DNA from: Symbiodinium natans
Lineage: Eukaryota > Sar > Dinophyceae > Suessiales > Symbiodiniaceae
Direction of reading: 5' to 3'
DNA: 64,000 bases
Assembly: GCA_905221605.1 (NCBI GenBank)
Contig: CAJNDS010001813.1
Span: forward strand, 126,001-190,000
The first letter of the stretch is position 1. Every line of letters begins with the position of its first letter. Positions 44,531 through 56,020 of the stretch are shown here, in pieces. The position numbers and the translations under genes are program-made. The notes under the pieces are model-generated. The model did not search any database, had not been told where the DNA came from, and worked only from the letters and a program-made list of their open reading frames with translations.

Positions 44531-45198
44531 GTTCCCTAAATTCCCACCCGGCCTGCTTAGGCCGTACCCATCGGGCTCGCCTTGCCACTACAAAGTGGCG
44601 CCCATATTTCCACAGGATCTTCTCTGATCCTCCTCTTGCTGACTCTTGATGAGAACACCCTAAACAAAGCTTTGGCCCCCCCTGACCCCCCCTCCCCCTC
44701 CCGCCCGGCCCCTCCCCGCTGACCCCCTCCCCCCTTTCCCCCCCTTTCTGTGTTCCTTCCCCCTTGCCTGATCCCCGCCCCACTACCTTCACCACACCTT
44801 TGTAGGGAAAGCAATGGTGGGAATTGAGGGCGGCAGCCCTAAACCCTAAAAGGCAGTGGTTTGGGTGGTGGCCTGTGAAAGCTCACAGCGGGTGGGGAGA
44901 AAGAACCCAGCACCAATGAAATTGTTGGATTACATTGACAAGAGATGCCTTCGCGTGACATGCCGCCCCCCCACACCCCCTGGGTGTGTAGGGGCGCCAT
45001 TTACGCATGGCACTTACTGCCGCTGCGCGGCGAGACGCCCTAAACCCTAAACCCTAAACCCTAAACCCTAAACCCTAAACCCTAAACCCTAAATTCCTAG
45101 ACCTCTGTCCTTTATAGACGTAAACATGAAGCCCTCGACGCCTTATCGCGGTAACTTCTGCTTTCAAGGACAGGGGCCATGCACGCTGGCGCCATAGC

Positions 45199-45317
45199 CT
45201 GAGACAGCCGGAGGTTATTTGAGCTTTAGGGTCTAGGGTTCAGGGTTTGGGCTTATGGGTTTTTTAGGGTCCGTAGGCTTCAGGGCTGAGACAGGCGGAG
45301 GTGATTTCAGCTTTAGG
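45199..45317. repeat. Telomere-like insertion flanked by 32-bp duplication
   Basis: 45199-45230 and 45286-45317 are alike with three mismatches (CTGAGACAG, CGGAGGT, AGCTTTAGG); between them is a degenerate TTTAGGG stretch. Confidence 0.85.
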
Positions 45318-45408
45318 CTTTAGGGTTTCGGGTTTAGCGATTAGGGTTTGGGGTTTGGGCTTGGCAAGCTGTAGGCTGCAGGCTGCAGGGGTTTAGTCTT
45401 AGGTGCTA

Positions 45409-45495
45409 AGTTCCCTAGGGGAAAAAGGTTAACCTTTGGGTTTTAAGGGGATTTATAGTACCGAAAAAGGTTAAAGGTTACCCACCCAGCACCTA
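45409..45495. mobile_element. MITE-like family F, copy 1
   Basis: Inverted AAAAAGGTTAACCTTTGGGT / CCGAAAAAGGTTAAAGGTTA motifs; relative at 52026-52110. Confidence 0.55.
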
Positions 45496-46084
45496 AGTAG
45501 TGCTGAGCCTAAGCGCGGAAACCCCCGGTTTCGGAGGCCCTCGAAGGGTGAGTCCTTTGCCCTATAGCCCTGAACCCTAAACCCTGTAAACTCTGAACCC
45601 TAAACCCTAAACTCTAAATCCTACAAACACGAAACTCTAAACCCTAAGCTCGGAACCCCTAGACTCTAAAAACAGTGGCGGCTGGCAGGTTCGACTCCAA
45701 GACCCCGGCATAAGTTCAGGCGTTGTAGGGGTTTGTGGGGTTAAGGGTTTAGGGTTTAGGGTTTAGGGTTCAGGGTTTAGGGTTTAGGGTTTAGGGTTCA
45801 GCAGCCCCGGATGGAGCAGTTTTATGATAAAGTTATATTTATGGCTCTGATATGACACCCACCCAGAGAATCCCATAACATTGAGAAAATACAAAGTTCA
45901 CTCAATACATTCCCAGTAGGCTTAGAGCTCAAAGTCCCGGGGACCACACCTAAAGCCTGTGCCCCAAACCCTAAAGCCCTAAACCCTAAACATCCCTAAA
46001 CCCTAGACCCTAAACCCTAAAGCCCTAAACCCTAAAGCCTAAACCCTAAACCCTAGACCCTAAACCCTAAACCCCAAACTCTAC

Positions 46085-46680
46085 GGCCCCCAAAAAACAA
46101 TATGCCAACGAAGTGCGTCACTGTTTAACTCAAGCCAAAGGGCCCCCCCAAAAAAAAAACAATATGCCCACGAAGGGCGTCAGGGTTTAGGCCCCTAAAA
46201 AAAAACAATATGCCCACGAAGTGCGTCAGGACAAAGCCCCCCCTACCCCCTAAATCCTGACGCACTTCGGGTTTTAGGGTTTAGGGTTTAGGGTTTAGGG
46301 CATATTGTTTCGTTTTCTGGGCCCAAGGCCTTTGAAAGGAGCCCCAGTGGGGGGGGGGGGGGGGGGGGGGCCGGCCAAAAGTGGCCGATTCCAGCTGAGC
46401 TTAGGGTTTAGGGTTTAGGGTTTAGGGTTTAGGGTTTAGGGTTTAGGGTTTAGGGTTTAGGGTTTAGGGTTTAGGGTTTAGGGTTTAGGGTGTAGGGTTT
46501 AGGGTTTAGGGTTTAGGGTTTAGGGTTTAGGGTTTGTTTAGGGTTTAGGGTTTAGTAGAATCTAAGTTGCAGAAATGGCCCCCTCATTTTTCAGATTATG
46601 GTCCAGGGCACAGCAAAAAAACAATATGCCCACGAAGGGCGTCAGGGTTTAGGGCCCAGAAAACAGCAATATGCCCACGA
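46085..46680 (-). repeat. Inverted copies of the 10.4-kb satellite, split by a large TTTAGGG array
   Basis: Four or more units containing AACAATATGCCCACGAAG and GCGTCAGGGTTTAGG, at 46085-46230, 46298-46322 and 46611-46680. Between them a TTTAGGG array (46403-46553) of about 20 units. Confidence 0.88.
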
Positions 46681-46913
46681 ATCCCAGTAGGGCTTAAATT
46701 ACATGGGTAAGAGAGGGTTTGGGGTTTAGGGTTCAGGTTTTAGGGTTTAGGGTTTACACGGCTTTTGGGGCTGACAGCCTTCCACTGGGATTCCTAGGGT
46801 AAGGTTTAGTGTTTCGGGTTTAGGGCTTGGGGTTTGGGCTTATGGGGTTTATGGCTGGGATTTAGGGCGAGATTCCGGGTCTAGGCCTGGGTTCTACGAA
46901 GCCTTGCTTACTT

Positions 46914-47000
46914 CCTAGACCCAAGAGTAGCCTAGGAATACAAAAGGGTACCCTTTCTAAACCCCTCCAAAAAGGGAATCAGGCCTACTCTGGGTCCTAG
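46914..47000. mobile_element. MITE-like family B, copy 4
   Basis: CCTAGACCCAAGAGTAGCCT to GGCCTACTCTGGGTCCTAG; a compact copy. Confidence 0.85.
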
Positions 47001-49386
47001 CCACGCTTGTATGCTGCAAGGTGTGAGGCTGTAACTTTGGAAGCCTTGTGTTCAACTCTATGCCCCAAAGTCGGGCTGCTATAGCCTGAAAGCACATTAA
47101 AAACAAAGACCCTTTATGGAGTTGATTTGGGGGATTACAAGGCCTAATAGCCCATGATGGAGGCCGCCCTCCCACCCCGTCATGGCAAATGCTCCAAATT
47201 TTGTATACACGATTATGGAACACCGAGTTTTAAAGAGAGAGAGAGAGAGGGAGAGAGATACAGGGAGAGACAGAGAGAATCAAAACAGGAACCCGCACAA
47301 AACTATGTATAGATATAAATAACTAAATATACATATATATATATATACACATCTGAATATATGAATATATGTATTCCAATGTAGTGTATGGCCATTCGTA
47401 TTCTGAGTCTGGACCCCTTACTCAATAAACCCAGGCCCCAAGCACGAAGCCGTCTAGGTGCTGAGCCCTAAACCCTCATAACACTTCGAAGCCCTTAAGC
47501 AAATGTTAAACAAAAAATAAAAACCGCTAGAGCCTTTTCGCATGAATGAGCATTTCCCAAGATGGTACCCCGAAATGGAACAGAATCCCGTTGAAGGGAA
47601 CTCCCAAAACGGGTACCCTCACCCTAAACCCTAAACCCCAAACCCTAAACCCCAAACCCAAAAACCCAAAACCCCAAACCCCAAACCCCAAACCCCAAAC
47701 CCCAAACCCTAAACCCTAAACCCCCCATCTTTTCGCGCAGGAGCATCCTGTGGCCGGCTTGAATGGAGTGGCGTGGGGATGTTCGGCGTGCTCTGCAGCA
47801 AAGTCGGCAAGGCCCCACAATTCTGGGATACGGCGGTCTGGGGTTTATTGGTTCTTCATTTTATGGGTTGTTGTTTTGGGCTTGGGGGGGTTTGGGGATT
47901 TGGAGGGTTTGGGGGTTTGGGGGGTTGAGGGTTTTTGGGGTTTAGGAGTTTAGGGTTGAGGGTTTTTTTGGATATTTTTTTTCGGGATTTTTGGCTTTCT
48001 CGGGGTTGAGGGGTTGAGGGCTTCTAGGGGTTGAGGGTTTTTAGGGCTTAGGAGTTTAGGGTTGAGGGTTTTTGTGGGGTTGAGGGGTTTAGGGTTTTTA
48101 GGGTTGAGGCTTTTAGGGCTTAGGGATGTGGAGTTTATAAAAGGCTTCAGGAGGGTCCGCCGACTTTGGGCGGTGTGTCCCCTCCCTCACACCAGCAGAA
48201 GTCTGAAAACACAAGCAGCTTAGGGTTTGGGGTTTAGGGTTCAGGGTTGAGGGTTTAGGGTGTAGGGTTTAGGGGAGGGACGCGGGGCGGGGGAGCCCGG
48301 GATCTTTCATGAGAAAGACTTCATTTTTTGCAGAGTGGCCGCCTGGGATCAATTCCGGAATATTCCTCCAATGACATATATGTTGGTCCGGGTTTGTGAG
48401 TCGATGAGTATGACGAACTCGTGACCCCTTGCGCTACATAGGGGTCCCGCTTACGAGCACATGACAGAGTGGTAATCCTAACCGCCATGGTGCAAACGCT
48501 ACCCTGAACTCTACACCCTAAACCCTAACCCCTAAACCCTCAACCCTACACCCTACAGTACTACACCCTAAACTAGCGGGTCTTGGAATCTCTGGGTATC
48601 GCCGGGGCTCGTCCACCTCCTTCGAGTCTTTGCCTGACAGGAAACTCAAACCTAGATTGCCCTGCGGTTGTGGGTTAGGGTTTTTTGGGTTGGAGTTTGA
48701 GGGTGTAGGGTTTAGGGTGAATACTAGCTTTTTCGTAGGTTCTTACCATAAAACCCTGATAGGATTCTTGGGTCACCTACAAAGAGTTTTGGGTTCTCGG
48801 GGTTGGGCTTTGATTTTAGGATATACCTCTCGTATTGTGCTTTGATTGTTGAGAAAGAGCTGAACCCTAACCCTCAACCCTAAACCCTCAACCCTAAACC
48901 CTGAACCCAAATCAGCATAAGGCGAGATTGACATGAATTGGACGACAGTGGGTCAACGGGTGTTGAGAGGTAACGCTGTGAGTTGAGTGTTTGGGGTTTA
49001 GGGTTTAGGGCCTAGGAAGCAACTTGACGCCATGCGTTCCTATCCTGTTCATTCACATAGGTTTGACCTCGACCCAAGAGTAACCTGGGAATAAACAGGG
49101 TGCCCTTTTTGGTTTGAAGGGGCTAATAAGGGAACCCAAACCCTAAAACAAAGGGGAATAAGGGCCTACTCTGGGTCCTAGAGACCTAATAACCCCAAAC
49201 ACCTGATCTCCCAACCGAAGATGCACCAGAACTTCAAGAGGTGTCTAGTTCATGGCTGGGATAGTATTTAAAATGTATATTTCTACTCCTGATTGAGTTT
49301 AAGTACTCTTAAGAATGGACAGATGTTACACTGTTACCCCACTATGACAACGGAAGGAACCCTAAACCCTGAACCCTAAACCCTAC
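47001..49386. other. Repeat-rich stretch with one exon-like segment
   Basis: Holds GA and TA microsatellites (47235-47350), CCCCAAA-type array (47625-47725), T/G-rich degenerate telomere sequence (47850-48130) and a MITE B copy. About 47820-47735 on the minus strand reads LPTLLQSTPNIPTPLHSSRP and may be an exon. Nothing else convincing. Confidence 0.4.
49070..49182. mobile_element. MITE-like family B, copy 5
   Basis: GACCCAAGAGTAACCTGGGA to GGCCTACTCTGGGTCCTAGAG. Confidence 0.88.
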
Positions 49387-49472
49387 CGGGTTCTCTGCCA
49401 GGAGACTGAGCTGGCGCGAGTACGCGCTGACCTGTCGGAAGAAGTCGTCGTTCTGCTTGTGCAGCCATGCGC
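49387..49472 (-). CDS. Exon, - strand, with array-derived donor
   Basis: GAWLHKQNDDFFRQVSAYSR then QLSLLAENP. Acceptor GCCGAG|GC, donor CCG|GTAGGGTTTAGGG. No family recognised. Confidence 0.55.
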
Positions 49473-49846
49473 CTCGGCGATGGGTTTTGGCTTCGGGTTT
49501 AGGGTTTAGGGTTTAGGGTTTAGGGTTTAGGGTTCAGGGTCTACGTCATTCCCGAAGTCATATCTTATTGTTTGGGGGTCCACATGCCATACTACGTATG
49601 GTTCTAACGGGGCGTTGTGAGCCAAACGGATTGACTTGAATGGCTTTCCCTACAAAATGGTAGGTTCTCTAAACCCTATACCCGGAACCCTAAACTGGAG
49701 AATCCCAAACCTAAGCCCCTGAATGTAGGGCAGAACACACCCCAAAAATAGTCGGAACATGGAGCGAGTGAAACAGCTCTAAACCCTAAACCCCAAACCC
49801 CGAACCCTAAACCCTAAACCCCAAACCCCAACCCTAAACCCTCAGC

Positions 49847-49908
49847 CGCAGGAAGCCAAAGGGGCGCAGTTCGGCTTTCATCTGCACCGAGTGTGTCTCG
49901 ATGATCTC
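49847..49908 (-). CDS. Exon, - strand
   Basis: EIIETHSVQMKAELRPFGFL, acceptor ATGGGAG|GAG, donor CTGCG|GCTGAGGG (GC) running into a TTTAGGG array. Confidence 0.5.
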
Positions 49909-50278
49909 CTCCCATGTGTGTGGTGGGGGTTTAGGGTTTAGGGTTTAGGGTTTAGGGTTTGGGGTTTGGGGTTTGGGGTTTGGGGTTTGGGGTTTAGGGT
50001 TTAAAGTTTTAAGGCTTGCAGTTTGGGGTTTAAAGTTTGGGTTCAAAGTTGATAAGGCTTAAAGTTTAGGGTTTGAAGTTTAGGGTTTAGGTCTACCTTC
50101 AGAACTCTTCGTAGGTTTGTTACTACAGAACCCCCTTCTCGGATTTCTTGTAGGTTACTAAACCCTGAACCCTAAACCCTAAACCCTAGACCCTGCGATT
50201 TGCCACGGGATGTGTTAGATACAACCAGATGAGGGTTAATAACAACTGATGACCCCCAGGGTCTTGGGTTTTTGTTCC

Positions 50279-50497
50279 CCGCCCCCCCACCCCCCTGCCC
50301 CCCTCCCAAACCCCCCCCCCCCCCACCCCCCCCCCCCCCCACCCCCCCCACCCCCCCCACCCCCCCCCCACCCCCCCCCACCCCCCCCCCCCCCCCCCCC
50401 CACACCCCCCCCCCCCCCCCCACCCCCCCCCACCCCCCCAAAGAAAACACCAAAACAAACAAACAAACAAACAAACAAACAAACAAACAAACAAACA
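50279..50497. repeat. C-rich tract followed by (AAAC)n
   Basis: Nearly pure C with isolated A (50279-50440), then AAACAAAC units (50453-50497). Pro- and Gly-rich frames here are artefacts. Confidence 0.95.
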
Positions 50498-50821
50498 AGA
50501 ACAAGAGAACAACAAAGACAAAAGTTCCTGCAACCTTCTTGGGGCAAAGTCGGCCCTTCAACCGCAAAACCCCTTTTATCCCGAACTTTGGCGTTTCGGG
50601 CTTAGGGTGTAGGATTTTAGGGTTTAGGGTTCAGGGTGTAGGGGTAGGAACCGAACCCTAAAGGAGCGCAACACCCCCTGGGGTTCGAGTTCAGGGGTAG
50701 ACTTTGACTTATCCTAGGCCATCTCACCATAAGCTCAGGTTGTATTGGGCTTTTTCCCTAAACCAAACAAATCCTAAACCCTAAACCATAAATCCTGAAC
50801 CCTGAACCCTCAACCTTGTCT

Positions 50822-50905
50822 TTCCCACCTCGAAGCGCCCGAGCTTGCAGTCTGCAGCATCGCTGGCGCCAGCGATGGCGGTGGATGTCGGAGAATCGCC
50901 AAGAC
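50822..50905 (-). CDS. Exon-like stretch, - strand
   Basis: LGDSPTSTAIAGASDAADCK then LGRFEVGK; open in other frames too, so tentative. Confidence 0.35.
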
Positions 50906-51229
50906 CTGAAAGGTTTAGGGTTTAGGGTTTCGGATTTCGGGTTTAGGCTTTGAATGAGTATATCCCCCTTTCGAACCCTCCACGGTCCCCATAAGGTGCC
51001 GCAATTTGATAAGATAAACTTGCCTGACTTCACATTATGAAGTCAGTTGCACATTCGACTGCCTGCGATCGTTTTGGCTTCTGCCTTGTCAAGGGCCCAT
51101 ACTTCAGAACCCCTTTCAGGAGGTATGGGAGCACATTAAGAGGCCAAGTAACTTCCTCTTCACTGTCACAGTCGCTGACTGTACTCCACTATGTCGTGGG
51201 ACTGTTGGGTTTGTAGGTAATCAAAACAC

Positions 51230-51289
51230 TAGCCCTAAGAGTACCCGAGGAATAACAAGGGTGCCCTTTTTGGCTTAAAGGGGTTTATA
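51230..51289. mobile_element. MITE-like family B, copy 6, right half replaced by telomere repeat
   Basis: CTAAGAGTACCCGAGGAATA and GTGCCCTTTTTGGCTTAAAG, then GGGGTTTATAAACCCTAAAC. Confidence 0.75.
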
Positions 51290-51714
51290 AACCCTAAACC
51301 CTCAACCCTAAACCCTTGATCTCACACTTGACCTCGAATTTCGAAAGTCTATGCATCTGCCACTCAGTTGGCCGTCTTCAGAGCATTTGGCAGGGCTCCT
51401 ATTAAAACCACAAAGCCCTCCAGACCCAACCCGAAACCGTCGCGTGCACCCGAAACCCACCCAATCATACACATCGAGCTACCGGCCGGCGCGAACCTCC
51501 CCAAATTGAGTGCAGCTACCCTAAACCCTAAACCCTAAATCCTAAACCCTAAACCCTCATGAGAGAGGGTGCAAGGGGTTCACTGTTTCGCAGCTTCCCC
51601 CCTCGGCAGCCTGTGGCGTTGGACCAGTAGGACTGCAAGGAGGCGCTGCGATTCATGATGCTTCAGAGAAACCCCTAAACCCTAAACCCTAAACCCTAAA
51701 CCCTAAACCCTAAA

Positions 51715-51785
51715 TCCAAGAGTAACCTAGGAATAAGCAGGGTGCCCTTTTGGGTTTAAAGAGGCTTATTATACCCTACTTTGGA
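51715..51785. mobile_element. MITE-like family B, copy 7, left half
   Basis: CCAAGAGTAACCTAGGAATA directly after a CCCTAAA array. Confidence 0.75.
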
Positions 51786-52185
51786 GTAGTCCCTGGGAAA
51801 AACATATATATTTTCTAGGTAGAAGTAGCTATAACGGGAACCCAGAACCGAAAAAAGGTATCAAAGTAGAGTGCTCCAAAAACCAAGATAAAGGGAACCT
51901 AACCTCCTCCGGAGTTCATGGATTGGGGAACATAACCTTGCTTCAGTGTTTGCGCTTCTGAGGTGGTGCAGCAACACCTGTCAGCACTTGAGTTTGGAAA
52001 ATGGCTCTGGGCTTGACTTGCTTCTCCAATAGCCAAGGGGAAAAAAGGTTAAACTTTAGTATTCCTACTAAAAAAAGGAAACCCAAAAAACTTAAAGGTT
52101 CAACTAAAGGCGAAGTAAGTTGATAGATCAAATGCCATGAACAGTAAGACTGGGAGCATCCTTCTGACCTTTACTCACTCGAGAG

Positions 52186-52310
52186 TACTTGGAGGTTCAT
52201 GGAAACTCACTATAAATGTACTTATATCCATATTCGGGCACTTAAGGGGCTTATAAGTGGGTTAGAAGTACAGCTATAATTAGTTGCGAAGTACTACGAA
52301 GCTCCACGTA
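52186..52310. mobile_element. MITE-like family A, copy 5 (uninterrupted reference)
   Basis: TACTTGGAGGTTCATGG to GTACTACGAAGCTCCACG, with continuous centre CACTTAAGGGGCTTATAAG. Confidence 0.85.
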
Positions 52311-52555
52311 TGGGCATGAGACAAATGGAACTCACATAAGCTCCAGGCGACCGTGCACTCACATCACTCCCCCGCTAAGAACTGGCAAAACAACCCTATG
52401 ACCCAAACCCTGAACCAAAGGACAATCCCTGCGAAACAGATTTATGTTTCTCTTTTACCCTAAACCCTAAACCCTAAACCCTAAGCCCTACACCCTATAC
52501 CCAGGTTCTCTTTTGCCGAAAAGCCCCCCAAGTATAGCTTGAGAGGACAGACCTG

Positions 52556-52630
52556 CGTCGGGGCTGGTGCATGAAATCAACTCTGCTCCAGCTCGTGTGG
52601 CTTCGAGGCTCACAAGCTTCTCTCGAAAAT
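52556..52630 (-). CDS. Exon-like stretch, - strand
   Basis: EKLVSLEATRAGAELISCTS then PDA. No clear splice sites. Confidence 0.35.
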
Positions 52631-53072
52631 TAAGTGTAAAGGGTCAAGGTTTAGGGTTTCGGGTTTAGGTTCACTTTTTAGGGTTTACGGTTAAACTAGG
52701 GCCTGGGGTTTCAGGTGTACGGTTTAGGCGGTTTAGGGCGTTTACTCAGGAGCTTTCACTGAACCAGGCTCCAAGCCCAAAGCCCACGACGAGTCTCTTG
52801 GAAGTGGCAGCTGCGCGGGGAGGGCCACTTTGACTCCCTCAGGCAGGTACCCAGCCGGGTGAGACGATTCAAACACTACAGGACCCAAAGAGCGCCATAC
52901 CCCTTAGGGTTTTAGGTTCAGGGTTCAGGGTTTAGGGTTTAGGGTATGTAACCCAAGGTTCCCTAATACTACCTGATACTCCCTAAGGGTGTGTACCAAG
53001 GTTGAAAAACCACCGGTCTTGAGACCTGGGCTTTCCACAATTGAAACTCCCCTCCCTTCAGGACTACTATAC

Positions 53073-53182
53073 TACTGTTTGCTTAAGACCCCCCCAAAAA
53101 AAAGAAACATAGTAATCCCTTTATGACCTAATAAGGAAGGACATTTTGAATTGTATGTGGGGTGCTCACGCAAATTGTAGTA
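53073..53182. mobile_element. MITE-like family H, copy 6
   Basis: TACTGTTTGCTTAAGACCCC and GCTCACGCAAATTGTAGTA. Confidence 0.8.
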
Positions 53183-53190
53183 AACGCTAC

Positions 53191-53404
53191 CTAAACCCTA
53201 AACCCCTAAACCCCTAAACCCCTAAACCCCTAAACCCCTAAACCCCTAAACCCCTAAACCCCTAAACCCCGAAACCCCTAAACCCTAAACCCCTAAACCC
53301 CTAAACCCCTAAACCCCTAAACCCCTAAACCCCTAAACCCCTAAACCCCTAACCCCTAAACCCTAAACCCTAAACCCCTAAACCCCTAAACCCCTAAACC
53401 CTAA
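53191..53404 (+). repeat. Octamer array CCCCTAAA
   Basis: About 25 copies, mostly the 8-base unit CCCCTAAA rather than CCCTAAA, immediately after a family H element. Confidence 0.95.
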
Positions 53405-53439
53405 CATAGTTTTCCCTGGTGGCCTCTTCGGCGCCCTCT

Positions 53440-53512
53440 AGAAGAGGAAAGCAAAAGCACAGTCCGGACATCCTGTGAGAACTGCGTCTGGCCCGTCATG
53501 CAGCATGCGCAG
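53440..53512 (-). CDS. Exon-like stretch, - strand
   Basis: RMLHDGPDAVLTGCPDCAFA; an alternative is an exon after TTCTCACAG|GATG in another frame. Confidence 0.3.
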
Positions 53513-53989
53513 GGTTCAGGGTTTAGGATTTAGGGTTTAGGGTTTAGGGTTTGGCGTTTAGGGTTTAGGGTTTCGGGTGCTCTTCGGCATTTCCCAAGCA
53601 GGGCACCCCGAATAAACTCCCCTCTGCCCCCCTAAACCCTAGACAGTAAACCCTGACCACTGAATCCTAAACTCAAACAGAAAAAGGCATGTAATCCTGA
53701 TACTTGGAAGCCCGAAAGGGCAACCTAAAACCCAAGCCCGATGCCATCAAGATTTGAAACCCTAAGCCCTAAACCCTAAACCCTAAAGCAAACCCGGAAG
53801 CCACTTAGCCTCCCGAACCCATGAGCCCAACCGTACATCCCCCAGCCCTCAACCCTCGAAACCACCATCCCTGGCTGAGAAACCCTAAACCCTTACAGGG
53901 TTTGGGGTTTGGGGTTGGGGGTTTAGGGCTTGGGGTTTAGGGTTAGTATACCCTAATCCCTGAACACCCAGTACCGTAAACGCAACCCA

Positions 53990-54117
53990 AGGGCCCATGC
54001 TTCAGGAACCCTTGGTAAAGAAGGTAAGGGAAATTATTCAGGGAAACCTAAACCTTAAATTCTGAACCCTAAATCATGGAACCTACATGTAACTTTCGTT
54101 AGATTGGCGGGACCTTC
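53990..54117. mobile_element. MITE-like family G, copy 7, interrupted by degenerate telomere sequence
   Basis: GAAGGTAAGGGAAATTATTC then about 43 bases of degenerate CCCTAAA, then ATGTAACTTTCGTTAG; the 44.4-kb copy is continuous here. Confidence 0.7.
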
Positions 54118-54400
54118 CCACCTTAGGGTGTATGGGCCTCTCCGACTGGGTGTACACAGGGCTTCGGGATTGCGACGGTTTAAAGTTTGAGTCTGAGGTT
54201 AAGCCCTGAACCCTGAACCCTGAACCCTGAACCCTGAACCCTGAAACCTGAACCCTGAAGCCTGAACCCTGAACCTTGAACCCTGAACCCTAAACCCTAA
54301 ACCCTAAACCCTAATCCCTAACCCTAAACCCTAAACCCCAAACCCCAAACCCTAAACCCTAAACCCTACCCTCAGCGGCCCGAGTCGGCGCTCTCACCAG

Positions 54401-54472
54401 GTTGTCCGGAAGTCCCCTCATGGGACCATCGAATTATGGCACCATCAAGGTCTAACAGGAGGCATCGCGCAG
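54401..54472 (+). CDS. Well-bounded exon, + strand
   Basis: Acceptor CTCTCACCAG and donor CAG|GTGAGG enclose 24 codons: VVRKSPHGTIELWHHQGLTG then GIAQ. Both splice sites are good on the plus strand, showing a + strand gene here. No family recognised. Confidence 0.5.
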
Positions 54473-54557
54473 GTGAGGGACAGCAGAGGGGTTTAGGGTT
54501 TAGGGTTTAGGGTTTAGGGTTTAGGGTTTAGGGTTTAGGGTTTAGGGTTTAGGGCTA

Positions 54558-54697
54558 ATCTAAGGTTCCAAGTATGGGCCCCGTAATTTAGGTCCCTTCT
54601 TATATAACTTGCCTTTCTAATCAGGGCCCGTACTTCGGATCCCTACAAACAAGGGTAAGGGACCGTGCTAAGGGCCCATTTTTCTCCAACCTTAGAT
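54558..54697. mobile_element. MITE-like family G, copy 3 (uninterrupted)
   Basis: ATCTAAGGTTCCAAGTATGG and CTCCAACCTTAGAT at the ends. Confidence 0.75.
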
Positions 54698-55789
54698 GCC
54701 CAAACCCTAAACCCTAAACCCTAAACCCCAATTAAACCCTAAACCCTGAACCCCAGATGAGACCATCAGCATCCCCCAGCCCCTCTGAACTTCTCACAAA
54801 CCCAGACTGTGGCGACAGTAGATAGTAACAATCCACTTTACTGCGGTTTCGGGTTGAGGGTTTAGGGTTTCAGGTCACCAGAACCCTCCACTCTGCACCA
54901 AGTCTAAGTTTTGAACCATCGGCCCTTCGTATGGTCCCGTACCCTTGCTTCTTTGGGGCTCCGAAGTATGGGCCCTTAATACATAAAGTGTATATAAGGT
55001 TATAATATGATGAGGTCCCCAAATTCAGGGCCCATACCCTAGACCCAGAAAGCCCAATACCCCTTGACGGTTTAGGTTTAGGGCTTAAGGACAAAATAGA
55101 CCGTAACCTTCCGGTTTAGGGTTTAGCGTTCTTAGGGCTTTCGGATTTAGGGTTTAGGGATTTAGGATTTAGGACTTCGGGTTCAAGGTTTTGCAGCCCA
55201 CAGAGCCCAATACCCCTTAGTCACGGAATATACCTTCAATCAAATTGGATCCCTACTATAGTCGGAGGTAGATTCCGACCGCCCCTTTTTCCAAACCCAG
55301 CCAAGAAGCCTAAACTCTAAAGTCCTAAGCCTTCAAGATCTCAAGACTCAGAGATCTACACACGGAGTGTAGGCTGTAGGTTCTATTGGGTTTAGGACTC
55401 AAGTCTTAGCGTTTGGGGTTTAGAGGATTCAGGGTTTAGGGTTTAGGGGTTCAGGGTTTAGCTTGCTGGGGCCTCCTTGTCACTCTGCGTCGACGCCTTC
55501 CCACTGGATATCCGAAGCCCAGATCAGTCCATAGCCCTCTAAACCCTGACCTATGTCCTCTAGGTTTGAGGGTTTAGGGTAGACTCTAGTAAAATACAGA
55601 CTTAAACCGTTAACCCTCTATGCCTATAAACCCTAAAGACCTGAAACCATAAAGCCTAAACCCTAAACCCTAAACGCTACTGACCCAAGGCCCGGTCCCT
55701 CGTGTGGGGTTCAGACGTACGACCTCGGTGTGCGCCACTCGCTAGGCGCGTAGGATGTCAGGTGCGGGTTCGGGGCTTCTTGTTGGGTT

Positions 55790-55872
55790 TAGGGTTTAGG
55801 GTTTAGGGTTTAGGGTTTAGGGTTTAGGGTTTAGGGTTTAGGGTTTAGGGTTTAGGGTTTAGGGTTTAGGGT
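55790..55872 (+). repeat. TTTAGGG array, about 12 units
   Basis: Perfect heptamers. Confidence 0.96.
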
Positions 55873-55929
55873 TCAAGCCTAGGATCAAGGATTTGTCTAC
55901 GGTCTGAAGTCTGAAGTATACGGTCGAGA

Positions 55930-56020
55930 GCGGACGGGGTAAACAGAGGTGCTTGTTGGACTTGCGCCGGGTGCGAAGAGCGTTGAGAGGCCACTGGAAG
56001 TGAATAACTTGCAGGATGCC
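55930..56020 (-). CDS. Exon-like stretch, - strand
   Basis: ILQVIHFQWPLNALRTRRKS then NKHLCLP, directly after a CCCTAAA array. Confidence 0.35.

Noticed and set aside
50172-50661. Gly- and Pro-rich frames near 50.3 kb
   Set aside because: Produced by C-rich and AAAC repeats.
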